Part shown: piece by piece, positions 51,304-60,633 of the stretch
Position numbering within the stretch: position 1 is the first letter of the stretch
Layout: each line of letters starts with the position of its first letter
Source: Ruminococcus sp. HUN007
GTDB lineage: Bacteria > Bacillota > Clostridia > Oscillospirales > Ruminococcaceae
NCBI RefSeq assembly: GCF_000712055.1
Contig: NZ_JOOA01000001.1
Location: 310,001 to 374,000 of the forward strand
DNA length: 64,000 bases
Direction of reading: 5' to 3'
Notes under the pieces: model-generated
The model's database searches: none
What the model was told of the DNA's origin: nothing
The model's input: only the letters and a program-made list of their open reading frames with translations
Position numbers and translations under genes: made by a program

Positions 51304-52869
51304 TTGGACTATCCATATCTTGATACAGTCATTTATGACAGCTTTTATGAAATGCTGAAAGGACGGTACGAAACAAGTTCTGACAATGTCGCCGTCCGCT
51401 TTATGTCAGGCAGCAGAATTACTGATATAACCTACCGGGAGCTTACCGGACACGTCGCTTCGCTGTACAGCTGGTTCCGTGAAAATGGTTATTCAGGCAA
51501 ACACATAGCGATCATCTCCGAAAACCGCTATGAATACATTGTTATTTATCTTGCTGCAGTTCTTGACAATGTCATTATACCGCTCGACCGTGAACTCGAC
51601 TCCGGAACACTTTTAAAATGCCTTGACGACTTTGATGCAGATCTTGTCTTCTGTACTGACAAAACAGCAGATAAAATACATGATACATCCGTAACAAAAG
51701 TAAATACCGACACTGAACTGCGTTCAGTTCTGGAAAAAGAATCTTCTGTTACGGAATTTTTTAAAAGTGCCTCAGGCACTGACAAGGACAGGTTTGCAGT
51801 GCTTGCCTCAACTTCCGGAACAGACGGAAACATAAAAGGTGTCATGCTCAGTCAGTATAACGTTATTGTAAACGTCCGCGGCACACTTGAAAACAACGTC
51901 CTGGGAAATCCGACACTGGCGTTTCTTCCGATGAACCACACATACGGATTCAACCCGTGTATGCTCGCAACTCTCTATAACGGGACAACACTCTGTCTGT
52001 GCACTCAGCTTAAGTACCTTATGCGTGACATAAAAACCTTCGACCCTTTCTTCTTCGGGGCTGTTCCTATGGTCATAGAAGGAATGTACGACGGTATTAT
52101 GCGTGAGATAAAACGCCGCGGAAAGGAAAAAGCTTTTGCCCGCATGGTCGCAGTAAGCAGATTCCTTCTGAAATTTAAAATAGACTTAAGGCATATTTTC
52201 TTCGGTAACTTCATTAACAAACGGCTGCGGCTTGTCGTAAACGGCGGTGCCGCACTTAACAGCGATCTGGTTGACAAATTCGGAGATCTGGGAATTACCA
52301 TACTCAACGGTTACGGACTCACCGAGTGCTCCCCTACCATCGCCGTCAGCAGAACCGGAAACAACGTAACCGGAAGTGCCGGAACTATAATGAAAAACAT
52401 AGATGTAAAAATCGCAGATGACGGTGAAATACTTGTAAAAGGACCGAACGTTATGCTCGGATACTACAAAAACAAAGAAGCGACTGATGCCTGTATGCAT
52501 GACGGGTATTTTGCCACAGGCGATATCGGCTATACCGAAGGCAGAGTAATTTTCGTAACGGGGCGCAAAAAAAATCTCATTATAACTGAAAACGGAAAAA
52601 ATGTTCCGCCTGAATATCTTGAAGCAAAACTCGCAAAGCTGCCGTACGTTGCAGAATCACTTGTGATCCCGTCACGTTCCGGAAAAACGACAGTTCTCAA
52701 AGCCCTTATCGTCTTAAAGGAAAATGAGGACGGAAAGACGCTTTCTGAAGACATAAAACGTATAAACTCTGAGCTTCCTGATTACATGCATATAGACGAA
52801 CATGAAATAATGAAAACAGGATTTGAAAAAAACAGCTCAAAAAAGATAAGGAGAAACCTGTATGTTTGA
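51304..52869 (+). CDS. Acyl-adenylating ligase (acyl-CoA/acyl-ACP synthetase)
   Basis: A 521-residue AMP-forming ligase and the first gene of the operon. Core motifs: LASTSGTDGNIKGVMLSQYN (P-loop, about 168-185), FLPMNHTYGF, NGYGLTECSPTIAV, YFATGDIGYTEG, RKKNLIITENGKNVPP and the catalytic-lysine end KNSSKKIRRNLYV. Overall it resembles long-chain fatty acyl ligases. The start is TTG 51304, eight bases after GGAGG; no ATG fits. The ACP gene overlaps its last eight bases, so acyl transfer to that carrier protein is the natural reading (inference). Without modelling, acyl-ACP and acyl-CoA formation cannot be told apart. Confidence 0.88.
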   Translation: MDYPYLDTVIYDSFYEMLKGRYETSSDNVAVRFMSGSRITDITYRELTGHVASLYSWFRENGYSGKHIAIISENRYEYIVIYLAAVLDNVIIPLDRELDSGTLLKCLDDFDADLVFCTDKTADKIHDTSVTKVNTDTELRSVLEKESSVTEFFKSASGTDKDRFAVLASTSGTDGNIKGVMLSQYNVIVNVRGTLENNVLGNPTLAFLPMNHTYGFNPCMLATLYNGTTLCLCTQLKYLMRDIKTFDPFFFGAVPMVIEGMYDGIMREIKRRGKEKAFARMVAVSRFLLKFKIDLRHIFFGNFINKRLRLVVNGGAALNSDLVDKFGDLGITILNGYGLTECSPTIAVSRTGNNVTGSAGTIMKNIDVKIADDGEILVKGPNVMLGYYKNKEATDACMHDGYFATGDIGYTEGRVIFVTGRKKNLIITENGKNVPPEYLEAKLAKLPYVAESLVIPSRSGKTTVLKALIVLKENEDGKTLSEDIKRINSELPDYMHIDEHEIMKTGFEKNSSKKIRRNLYV

Positions 52870-53092
52870 TGAAATAAAAAAACTGCTCTCAAAAGAGTAC
52901 GGAATAAATGATCTGTCACCGGAAATGAACTTCAAGACAGATCTCGGACTGAATTCCTTCGACCTTATGAACCTTCTGTGTATTGCCGAAGAGGAATTCG
53001 GGATCGAGATTGAAGAAGAAGAATACCGTCATCTGAATACAGTCGGAGAAATGAGTGCTCTTCTTGAAAAACTGACAGGACAGAAAAGATGA
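52862..53092 (+). CDS. Stand-alone acyl carrier protein
   Basis: A 76-residue acidic four-helix carrier protein. The phosphopantetheine serine is Ser32 in LGLNSFDLMNL, where the usual DSL reads NSF. Helix 2-3 (AEEEFGIEIEEEEY) has the typical negative face. It would carry an acyl or aminoacyl group as a thioester. The gene overlaps the ligase upstream by eight bases and the acyltransferase downstream by four, so the three are translationally coupled. It is not part of a fatty-acid synthesis cluster, which marks it as a pathway-specific carrier. Confidence 0.9.
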   Translation: MFDEIKKLLSKEYGINDLSPEMNFKTDLGLNSFDLMNLLCIAEEEFGIEIEEEEYRHLNTVGEMSALLEKLTGQKR

Positions 53093-54180
53093 CGGAAGTT
53101 ATCAGAGCAGACAGCAGAGCTCTTCAGAAAAAGCTTCTTGACTTCAGGAAAAAGCTGTATTCCGGTCAGGGTATTTATGTTGACAACAACTACTATATGC
53201 TTAAGGAGATCTTCTCGGGGAAACTGAATTTCATCAAAAACATGTCCGTCTGTCCCCTCATGGTAACTGAAAACGGGAAGATAATCTGCTGCGGGATCAC
53301 AGCTTATACAAAGGAGCTTCCGGAATACATACAGCTCTGTTTTTTCGAATCTCTGCCTGACAGAGCTGACGCAGCAGAAATGCTTGTCCGTGAAACTGAG
53401 AAAATCGGAAAGGAACACGGATGCAGCAAGGTCGTCATCGGTCTTTACGGCCATGTCAACTACGGACTCGGCCTTCTTGATTCCCATTTTGAAAAGAAGA
53501 ATTCCTTCTCATCCCCGGGCAATCCCGCTTACTACAACGACTACTTCCGCAGTCTTGGCTGCAGCGAGACCAGACTCAGTTCATACTTCACTTCAAAGCT
53601 CGATGACCGCCTTAAACGTTTCGACCGACTCATCGCAAAACTCGAACGTTCATACGAATTCCGCTGTTTCGACAAAAGCAGGTTCACTGAATATGCAAAG
53701 ATCTATACCGATCTTAACAACTCATGCTTTACGGAACACCGCTACTATTATAAACGCTGCTATGAAGATGACTGCGAAATGCTGAAAACTCTTTTCCTGT
53801 TCATGAAGGAGGATTCTCTTGTTTTCGCTTATCACAACGGCAAACCGGTCGGTTTTATCATGTGGTATCCCGACTGGAACGAACTTGCCGCCCCGGGAGA
53901 AGCATTCGGAACGAAACATTTTTTCCTTAACCTTCTTAAAGGAAAGAGCATCAGAACAGGCAAGGTAATGGAATACGGAGTACTTAAGGAATACCGGTCT
54001 TCCGGACTTCCGATGGCACTTATAAAACACGTTTACGACTCAATGAAAAAACAGGGATGCGTACAGATGGAAACTTCCTGGATACTCGATGAAAACACGG
54101 ACTCAAACAGTTTCTGCAAAGCACTCTGTGATGAAACGTATAAAAAATATGTTGTATATGAAAAAGACATTGTACAATGA
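53089..54180 (+). CDS. GNAT-fold N-acyltransferase (first of two)
   Basis: A 363-residue protein. The C-terminal half (about 205-350) has a GNAT-like core: KPVGFIMWYPDWNE, then EYGVLKEYRSSGLPMALIKHVYDSM, which looks like the pantetheine-binding loop and helix. The N-terminal half shows a similar but weaker fold (GKIICCGITAY), suggesting a tandem GNAT. Such proteins transfer acyl groups from CoA or ACP to amines. The four-base overlap with the ACP gene hints that acyl-ACP is the donor (inference). No signal peptide or membrane segment. Confidence 0.75.
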   Translation: MTEVIRADSRALQKKLLDFRKKLYSGQGIYVDNNYYMLKEIFSGKLNFIKNMSVCPLMVTENGKIICCGITAYTKELPEYIQLCFFESLPDRADAAEMLVRETEKIGKEHGCSKVVIGLYGHVNYGLGLLDSHFEKKNSFSSPGNPAYYNDYFRSLGCSETRLSSYFTSKLDDRLKRFDRLIAKLERSYEFRCFDKSRFTEYAKIYTDLNNSCFTEHRYYYKRCYEDDCEMLKTLFLFMKEDSLVFAYHNGKPVGFIMWYPDWNELAAPGEAFGTKHFFLNLLKGKSIRTGKVMEYGVLKEYRSSGLPMALIKHVYDSMKKQGCVQMETSWILDENTDSNSFCKALCDETYKKYVVYEKDIVQ

Positions 54181-55186
54181 CCTGAAAGCAAGCATAAGCG
54201 AATCACCGGAAGAAATATTCGGCATAATAGAAAAAAGCCCTGCTGTCAGAAAAGAATATCCTGATTCCCGGCTTCCGTGGCCTTTCACGCTGGAAATGCT
54301 TACTCTTCTCAGAACAGCCAATCCTCTGCCGCAGAAATATTATTTTCTGGAATGCGGTGAAAAATATGCTTTCTTCACCATGTATCTTAACCGCATGGAT
54401 CTTTTCACGTTCGGAAAAGCTAAATTTTTCATGAACATCCAGACGATAGCATTTCCCTGTTCACTCAGCACAGGCGGATACATAACAAACGACATTACAA
54501 TGATGCTTGAATACATAAAGAACATACGCGGATGCAAGCTGGTGCTCAATATTCCCGGGCAGGTTAAAGTCAGAGGCATGGCACACGGCGAAACTCTTCC
54601 GTCGTGTGTGCTGACAATACCGGAAAATATCAAAAGTACTGACGACTATCTTGCTTCCATGAGGAGCGCATACAGAAGGCGTATAAATCTGGCACTGAAA
54701 AGATGCAGTGATATAACTGTAAAACTGATCCATGACGGAAGCACAGATGTTCATCCGCTCTATCTTCAGACATTTGAACGTTCTGAATACAAACTCGAAT
54801 GTCTTGAAAAAGAATTCTTTGACCGTGTGCAGGGCGACAGGATCCTGTTTTTACGAAACGGAAAACCGGCGGGATTCGTTCTTCTGAAAAAGAACGGCAG
54901 TGAGCTGGTATTCATGCTCTGCGGCATGGACTACCATTATGATACAGCCGATCTCTACTTCCTTATGCTCTTCAAGATCGTGGAATACGCAATACAGAAC
55001 GGGTGCCGTACCGTTGATTTCGGTCAGACTTCGGAAACAACAAAGCTGAGGTTCGGCGCCCTGCTTAACAGACGCTATTTCTGCGCTCATCACACCAATA
55101 TTTTTCTCAATCTTTTTGCCATGGCAGGAAAACGCATTCTCGAATACAGATACAGCTTTCCTGATCACAAGGTTTTCAGCAAATAA
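54158..55186 (+). CDS. FemAB/BioF2-like GNAT acyltransferase (second of two)
   Basis: About 342 residues. The C-terminal part matches the GNAT 'Acetyltransf_6'/FemAB pattern: YLASMRSAYRRRINLALKR, KPAGFVLLKKNGSELVFM and the closing CRTVDFGQTSETTKLRFG. Family members make peptide bonds with aminoacyl or acyl donors. The start is uncertain: ATG 54158 (MKKTLYND) overlaps the previous gene by 23 bases and lacks a clear ribosome site, and in-frame ATG 54131 and 54089 also exist. Its place right after the first GNAT suggests that the product carries two acylated or amide-linked positions (inference). Confidence 0.75.
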   Translation: MKKTLYNDLKASISESPEEIFGIIEKSPAVRKEYPDSRLPWPFTLEMLTLLRTANPLPQKYYFLECGEKYAFFTMYLNRMDLFTFGKAKFFMNIQTIAFPCSLSTGGYITNDITMMLEYIKNIRGCKLVLNIPGQVKVRGMAHGETLPSCVLTIPENIKSTDDYLASMRSAYRRRINLALKRCSDITVKLIHDGSTDVHPLYLQTFERSEYKLECLEKEFFDRVQGDRILFLRNGKPAGFVLLKKNGSELVFMLCGMDYHYDTADLYFLMLFKIVEYAIQNGCRTVDFGQTSETTKLRFGALLNRRYFCAHHTNIFLNLFAMAGKRILEYRYSFPDHKVFSK

Positions 55187-55236
55187 CTTCCGCACGGTCA
55201 GTTTTTCTGAACGACGGAGAAATCAATGAGGTAATT

Positions 55237-56601
55237 ATGAAAGTACTGCTTTTCAGGCCAAGACCGGACAAGGAAACGATCGGACTTCAGAACGTCATGA
55301 TATGTGAGCCGCTTGAACTCGAATACATATCTGCAAACATTGAAGCTGCCGGACACGAATGCCGGATCATTGACATGATAATAGAAAAGAAAAGTGTCCG
55401 GTACTTCGTGGAGGAATTTCATCCTGACGTTGTGGGTATAACCGGATATATCTCGCATGTTAATATAATGAAATCGTACGCCCGCGAAGTCAAACTCTGC
55501 AACAGCCGTATCAAAACGATAATCGGCGGTGTTCACGCAGAAGTAAACCCGCAGGATTTTGAATCAGAATACGTTGACTTCATCATACGTGCAAACGGTA
55601 TACGTACATTTACCGAAATACTTGACAGTCTCGAAGGAAAGACCCCGGCCGGTGATATAGACTGCATTTATCACAGGGACAAACCGGCTCCGGAAAAGGA
55701 AACTACATTCCCCTACCTCTATCCGGACAGAAACAAGGTCAGTAAATACCGCAGACATTACTACTACATGTTTCACCGCAACTGCAGTCTTATCAAGACT
55801 TCATTCGGATGTCCGTACAACTGTAAATTCTGTTTCTGCCGTCAGATCATGGACGACAAATATTTTGCACGGTCTCTTGACGATATAGTAAATGAACTGT
55901 CTCAGATAAAGGAAACCGAGATATACATCGTTGACGATGACTTTCTCGTGGGACGTGAACGTATACTTCAGTTCTGCGATATGCTCGAAAAAAACGGCAT
56001 AGAGAAAAAATATCTCATCTACGGAAGAGCTGACTTTATTGCAGCCAACGAAGATGTGATCAGTCGCTTCAAGCAGGTCGGTCTGCGCGCAGTCATCGTC
56101 GGACTCGAATCATGCGACTCACGTCAGCTCGATGACTACAACAAGCGCACCAATGTTAATATAAACGAAAAAGCTGTAAGCATACTGTCAAAGTACGGTG
56201 TTGAATGCTATGGCACCTTCATTCTCGGACTGGACTGGACAAAGGAAGACTTTAATGCACTTTACCGCTGGATAAAAAAACTCGGCCTTGTGTTTGTAAA
56301 TCTGCAGCCGCTGACACCTCTGCGCGGCACGGAACTCTATGAAAAATACCGTCCGCGCTTTATTGTCCGGGAAGATGAATACGAAAAATGGGATCTTGCG
56401 CATCTTGTTGTAAAACCTGATAAGATCTCCGTACGACGCTATTACTGGTACACCATGGTGCTCTACTATAAAATCACTGCAAATCCTGTAAGCGCATGGT
56501 ATATGATAAAGAAGTATGGACTTCACGACACGCTCAAACTTACCTGGGGCGCAGCAAAAGTGAACACTCAGTACTGGAAAAAACTGATTGGAGGCAGATG
56601 A
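55237..56601 (+). CDS. B12-domain radical SAM enzyme 1
   Basis: A 454-residue enzyme. The N-terminal ~140 residues form a Rossmann-like B12-binding-type domain (FHPDVVGITGYIS, KTIIGGVHAEVNPQDF) without the DxHxxG loop. The radical SAM cluster motif is CPYNCKFC (C192, C196, C199), followed by IYIVDDDFLVGRERI, LIYGRADFIAANEDV, GLESCDSRQLDDYNKRT and LQPLTPLRGTELYE. The C-terminal ~90 residues are rich in Tyr and basic residues. Class B radical SAM enzymes use methylcobalamin for C-methylation, or do other C-C chemistry. GAGGT precedes ATG 55237. Paralogous to the next three genes. Confidence 0.88.
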   Translation: MKVLLFRPRPDKETIGLQNVMICEPLELEYISANIEAAGHECRIIDMIIEKKSVRYFVEEFHPDVVGITGYISHVNIMKSYAREVKLCNSRIKTIIGGVHAEVNPQDFESEYVDFIIRANGIRTFTEILDSLEGKTPAGDIDCIYHRDKPAPEKETTFPYLYPDRNKVSKYRRHYYYMFHRNCSLIKTSFGCPYNCKFCFCRQIMDDKYFARSLDDIVNELSQIKETEIYIVDDDFLVGRERILQFCDMLEKNGIEKKYLIYGRADFIAANEDVISRFKQVGLRAVIVGLESCDSRQLDDYNKRTNVNINEKAVSILSKYGVECYGTFILGLDWTKEDFNALYRWIKKLGLVFVNLQPLTPLRGTELYEKYRPRFIVREDEYEKWDLAHLVVKPDKISVRRYYWYTMVLYYKITANPVSAWYMIKKYGLHDTLKLTWGAAKVNTQYWKKLIGGR

Positions 56602-57935
56602 TGAAAAAGGCAGAAAAAAAGCTTAAAGTCCTTCTTATAAGGCCGAAATATTCTTCCATAGTTGCAAATCTTGAACCGCTCGGGCTCGAATACCTCGCAG
56701 GACTTGCGAATGAACTTAACATAGAATGCCGCATTCATGATGAATTCCAGTATCCGTGGACTTTCCGCTTTGAAAGGATGTGCCGGATCATTGAGGAAGG
56801 CGGATATAATTTCATCGGATTCAATTCAAATGCAAACACAGTGGATTATATAAAACTCCGCGCGTATCAGCTCAAGCAGAGATTTCCAGGCATTTTTATC
56901 ATGGTAGGCGGTCCGGAAGCAGAACTTAACTACCGTGATTTCTGTACAAAGTATACTGATCTCGTTTACCACGACAACGGACTTGCCACACTTAAAAATA
57001 TCTGGACTGAAGGGCTTACCAAAGAAGTTTTTTCCCGTCAGACCGGCATATGCTACCGCGGTGACAAAGGCTGGATCGTAAAGAAAAAAGGGGCTCCGGT
57101 GAACGGATTCATCGTAAAACCTGACAGAACTGCATTCTACAAGGGACTTAAAAAGAACTTCATCTTCATGAAAGGAAAGTACGCGCTCAGCAAAGCTTCC
57201 TTCTCATGTCCGTTCCGCTGCAGCTTCTGCTACTGCACAAAAATGAACAGCGGAAAGTACACTGAACGAAACATCATGGAAGTTGTCGATGAAATTCAGG
57301 AAATCAGGCACGACAGGATCTGGTTTGTAGACGACACCTTCTTCTTCGATGCAGACCGTGTTACAGCTTTCTGCCGCGAGGTTATCAGGCGCGGAATAAA
57401 AAAGAACTTTATGGCATATTCACGTGCCGACTTCCTTGCTGAACATCCGGAGGTCCTTCCCCTCGCCTACCGGGCTGGATTCCGTGATATTCTCGTCGGT
57501 CTTGAAGCTATTACAGACGACCAGCTCACTGACTACAACAAGCAGACTACCAGAGAAGAAAACATCGCAGCCATACGCAATCTTCATAAAAACCACATTG
57601 CGTGCAACGGACTTTTCGTTATCAGCCATACTGCAACACGCAAAGATTTCAGCAATCTTCTGAAGTTTATAAAGGAGAACAATCTTCTGTGGGTAGTTTT
57701 CGGGATTTTCACTCCGTACAAAGGTACTGACGCATATGATGAGTACAGGGATCAGCTCATAAACTTCAGGTCATGGAGGCTTGACGGAACCCATATAACC
57801 ATAAAACCCGAGAACATGTCATCCGTCGAATTCATGCTCCGCTACTATGCGCTCCACCTCATCACCTACCCTAAGATCATGACACGTACACTCACCGGTA
57901 CCGGTTATGATACAATGAAGAAAGGCTGGTTCTGA
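56601..57935 (+). CDS. B12-domain radical SAM enzyme 2
   Basis: A 444-residue paralogue of enzyme 1. The same order is seen: LLIRPKYSSIVANLEPLGLEYLA, FIGFNSNANTVDYI and GGPEAELNYRDF in the B12-type domain, then CPFRCSFC (SAM cluster), IWFVDDTFFFDADRV, MAYSRADFLAEHPEV and GLEAITDDQLTDYNKQT. ATG 56601 overlaps the previous stop (ATGA) and is six bases after GGAGG; the open frame 35 codons upstream is inside gene 1 and not used. The first part shares more with enzyme 3 than with enzyme 1. Confidence 0.88.
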   Translation: MKKAEKKLKVLLIRPKYSSIVANLEPLGLEYLAGLANELNIECRIHDEFQYPWTFRFERMCRIIEEGGYNFIGFNSNANTVDYIKLRAYQLKQRFPGIFIMVGGPEAELNYRDFCTKYTDLVYHDNGLATLKNIWTEGLTKEVFSRQTGICYRGDKGWIVKKKGAPVNGFIVKPDRTAFYKGLKKNFIFMKGKYALSKASFSCPFRCSFCYCTKMNSGKYTERNIMEVVDEIQEIRHDRIWFVDDTFFFDADRVTAFCREVIRRGIKKNFMAYSRADFLAEHPEVLPLAYRAGFRDILVGLEAITDDQLTDYNKQTTREENIAAIRNLHKNHIACNGLFVISHTATRKDFSNLLKFIKENNLLWVVFGIFTPYKGTDAYDEYRDQLINFRSWRLDGTHITIKPENMSSVEFMLRYYALHLITYPKIMTRTLTGTGYDTMKKGWF

Positions 57936-57936
57936 T

Positions 57937-59259
57937 ATGGAAAGATATTTATTTGTCCGTGTCCACTATGACACCCGTGTAGCCAGTCTTGAGCCTCTCG
58001 GTCTCGAATATCTCATGGCATGTGTCAAAGCTGAAGGAAGAGAATGCTGGATACATGACGAGGGCATCGAGGGTCCGTTCGGACGTTTCCGCCGTCTTCT
58101 TGAAAAGATAGACCGTCATAAAATTACATTCGTCGGTTTTTCCGTTATTTCCAATACTGCATGGTACGTACTCGACCTTATAGCAAAGCTGCGTGCCGCC
58201 CGCCCGAAGGTAAAGATCATGGTCGGAGGTCCCGAAGTTATAATCAACTACCGTGATTTCATGAAAAAAGGTATAGACTTTCTCTCATACGACAACGGTC
58301 TTGATTCCTTCCGCAAAGCTGTACGCGGTGATTTCAGGCCTGAGGTTATGAAAAAATGCACCGGTCACGCATTTCGTCTGAACGGAAAATGGGTGGCTAA
58401 TCCGAAAGGTGAACCGGTAAACAGCTATGGAATTTTCCCGGACAGAAGCCATTTCTATGACAACCAGGACAAGTTCCGCGTTCTTGCCAAGGGATGTTTT
58501 TCAGTAATGAAAACTTCTTTCTCATGTCCGCAGCAGTGTAAATTCTGCATTTCCCGTCAGTTCAACAGCTGCACATACAGGGAACGTGAGGACGGAGAGA
58601 TCATTGAAGAGATAATGAGTATAAAAAACGATAAAATATTCATTATAGACGATGATTTTCTTGTAAACCGTGAACGTGTCATCCGGATATGCAGAAAGCT
58701 TCTGGAACTCGGATGCAAAAAGACGTTTATGATATTTGCAAGAGCTGACAGTATAGTTCGCTGCCGCGATATCATGCCGCTTATCTACAAAGCCGGCTTC
58801 CGTGACATGCTTGTCGGACTGGAAGCTGTCGAGGATACTACTCTCGAAAAATACAACAAGAATTCAAGCGTTCATCTCAACAGACAGGCGATCAGTATCC
58901 TGCGCAGGCACAATATGGTCTGTGTCGGACTCTTCGTTATAAACTACGATTTTTCACATAAGGATTTCATGGCGATAAACAGGTTCATACGCGATGAAAA
59001 ACTTATCTGGGTGCTGTTCAGCATTCTCATTCCTTTCAAAGGAACTGCAATGTACGAGGAAAACAAGGACAGACTGTACAAGTACAAATACAAACGCACC
59101 GGCGGAACGAGCATTTTAATAAAGCCTTCAAAACTGCCGATGCTCCTTTTCAAAATGGAATTTGATTTTCTCTACTACGTAAACTATCCGCGTATCTACT
59201 GGGCCGGTATCACTGACCTGTTCAACAGGAAATACCGCAACGGCTCTGAAGAAAAATAG
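57937..59259 (+). CDS. B12-domain radical SAM enzyme 3
   Basis: 440 residues. ASLEPLGLEYLMACVKAEGRECWIHDE and GGPEVIINYRDFMKKGIDF (cited as regions) are nearly those of enzyme 2. The SAM motif is CPQQCKFC, followed by IFIIDDDFLVNRERV, MIFARADSIVRCRDI and GLEAVEDTTLEKYNKNS. It starts one base after the previous stop, with a GAAAGG site inside the upstream gene. Together with enzyme 2 it appears to be the most recent duplicate pair of the set. Confidence 0.88.
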   Translation: MERYLFVRVHYDTRVASLEPLGLEYLMACVKAEGRECWIHDEGIEGPFGRFRRLLEKIDRHKITFVGFSVISNTAWYVLDLIAKLRAARPKVKIMVGGPEVIINYRDFMKKGIDFLSYDNGLDSFRKAVRGDFRPEVMKKCTGHAFRLNGKWVANPKGEPVNSYGIFPDRSHFYDNQDKFRVLAKGCFSVMKTSFSCPQQCKFCISRQFNSCTYREREDGEIIEEIMSIKNDKIFIIDDDFLVNRERVIRICRKLLELGCKKTFMIFARADSIVRCRDIMPLIYKAGFRDMLVGLEAVEDTTLEKYNKNSSVHLNRQAISILRRHNMVCVGLFVINYDFSHKDFMAINRFIRDEKLIWVLFSILIPFKGTAMYEENKDRLYKYKYKRTGGTSILIKPSKLPMLLFKMEFDFLYYVNYPRIYWAGITDLFNRKYRNGSEEK

Positions 59260-59263
59260 TGCC

Positions 59264-60616
59264 ATGAAAATACTTCTTATCAAACCTGAGACTGTCGGGA
59301 TTTTCAGTTTCACCAATCTGGTTGATCACGAACCTCTTGAAATGGAATATCTCTTCACCGCTTTCAGAAACAGCGGTCATGAAGCTGTTATCTGGGACAG
59401 ACGATACGACATCACATCGCTCAGAAAGAAACTGAAAATAGAGAGACCCGATGTTGTATGCATAACCGGATACATCACCCAGCAGAAACTCATGATACGT
59501 TTCTGCAGTGAAATAAAGAAATACGACCCGCATATTAAAGTGATACTCGGCGGCTCCAATGTGGAAATCAATTACGAAAACTACTTCGGATCGGAAGCCG
59601 ATTATCTATATCATCTCAGCGGACTTGACAATCTTGTAAAGCTTTTAAATTGCATTGAGGAAAAAGGCTCACCGGATGATATTCCCGGAATATGTTTCCG
59701 AAAGGCCGGCTCATGGACAGTAAATCCCAAAGTGAAGGAGAGCCCTGAATCCCTTCCCGTTCCGGACAGAAGCTTTTTCTACAGCAACCGGAAACATTTC
59801 CGTTACCTCTGCTTCAGACCTCTTGCACTTGTCAAGAACTCCTTCAGCTGCCCGATGAAATGCAGTTTCTGTTTCTGTACCAATCGTAACGGCGGACACT
59901 ACGCATGCAGAAGCGCCGAAAGCCTTGTAAACGAAATCGCATCACTTGACGTCCCGAACGTACACATTACCGATGACAACTTTCTCGTAAGCCGTGAATA
60001 CCTCACGGAATTTATCCGTCTCATAAAGGAAAAAAATATTCATAAAAAATATCTCATCTACGGCAGAGCAGACTTTATAGCAAAGAACGCTGACATCATG
60101 AAGGAACTTGCCGGTATCGGTCTTGCTCTTGTCATGGTAGGCCTTGAATCAGCTGATGACGGAGAACTCGAATCCTACAACAAGCACACAACTGCAGATG
60201 AAAACCTTGAATGCATACGTATACTCAGTGAAAACAATATCCTTTGTGCGGGACTTTTCATCGTTCATCAGGGTATGAAAAAAGCAGATTTCGACCGGCT
60301 TTATAAATGGATAGCCGAGAAGGATATTATTCCGACTGTTTCAGTATTCACTCCGATGCAGGGATCAGCTGTCTACAAACAATACGAAGGAAAACTCATT
60401 ACAGACGACGTCACAAAACAGGATCTGTTCCACTGCCTTCTGAAACCCGAACACATGAGTACTGCGGCTTTCACATTCCAGTACTACAGGCTGTCACTGA
60501 AGCTTGCGTGGAAGAACAGAAACTCACCGCTTTACAGTGAAAATAATTATTTTCAAAGCACACTGTTTATTTTAAAGGTACTTCTGATCAGGCTGAAACG
60601 CCTGTTCAGTTTCTGA
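59264..60616 (+). CDS. B12-domain radical SAM enzyme 4
   Basis: 450 residues. The N-terminal domain has NLVDHEPLEMEYLFTAFRNSG and RPDVVCITGYITQQKL, closest to enzyme 1 (same ITGYI strand). The SAM motif is CPMKCSFC, then VHITDDNFLVSREYL, LIYGRADFIAKNADI and GLESADDGELESYNKHT. It begins four bases after gene 3 with little ribosome site of its own, so it probably depends on coupling. The C-terminal ~30 residues are hydrophobic and basic (LFILKVLLIRLKRLF), which might give membrane contact. Confidence 0.87.
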   Translation: MKILLIKPETVGIFSFTNLVDHEPLEMEYLFTAFRNSGHEAVIWDRRYDITSLRKKLKIERPDVVCITGYITQQKLMIRFCSEIKKYDPHIKVILGGSNVEINYENYFGSEADYLYHLSGLDNLVKLLNCIEEKGSPDDIPGICFRKAGSWTVNPKVKESPESLPVPDRSFFYSNRKHFRYLCFRPLALVKNSFSCPMKCSFCFCTNRNGGHYACRSAESLVNEIASLDVPNVHITDDNFLVSREYLTEFIRLIKEKNIHKKYLIYGRADFIAKNADIMKELAGIGLALVMVGLESADDGELESYNKHTTADENLECIRILSENNILCAGLFIVHQGMKKADFDRLYKWIAEKDIIPTVSVFTPMQGSAVYKQYEGKLITDDVTKQDLFHCLLKPEHMSTAAFTFQYYRLSLKLAWKNRNSPLYSENNYFQSTLFILKVLLIRLKRLFSF

Positions 60617-60633
60617 TAAAACAAGGGGGAAAA

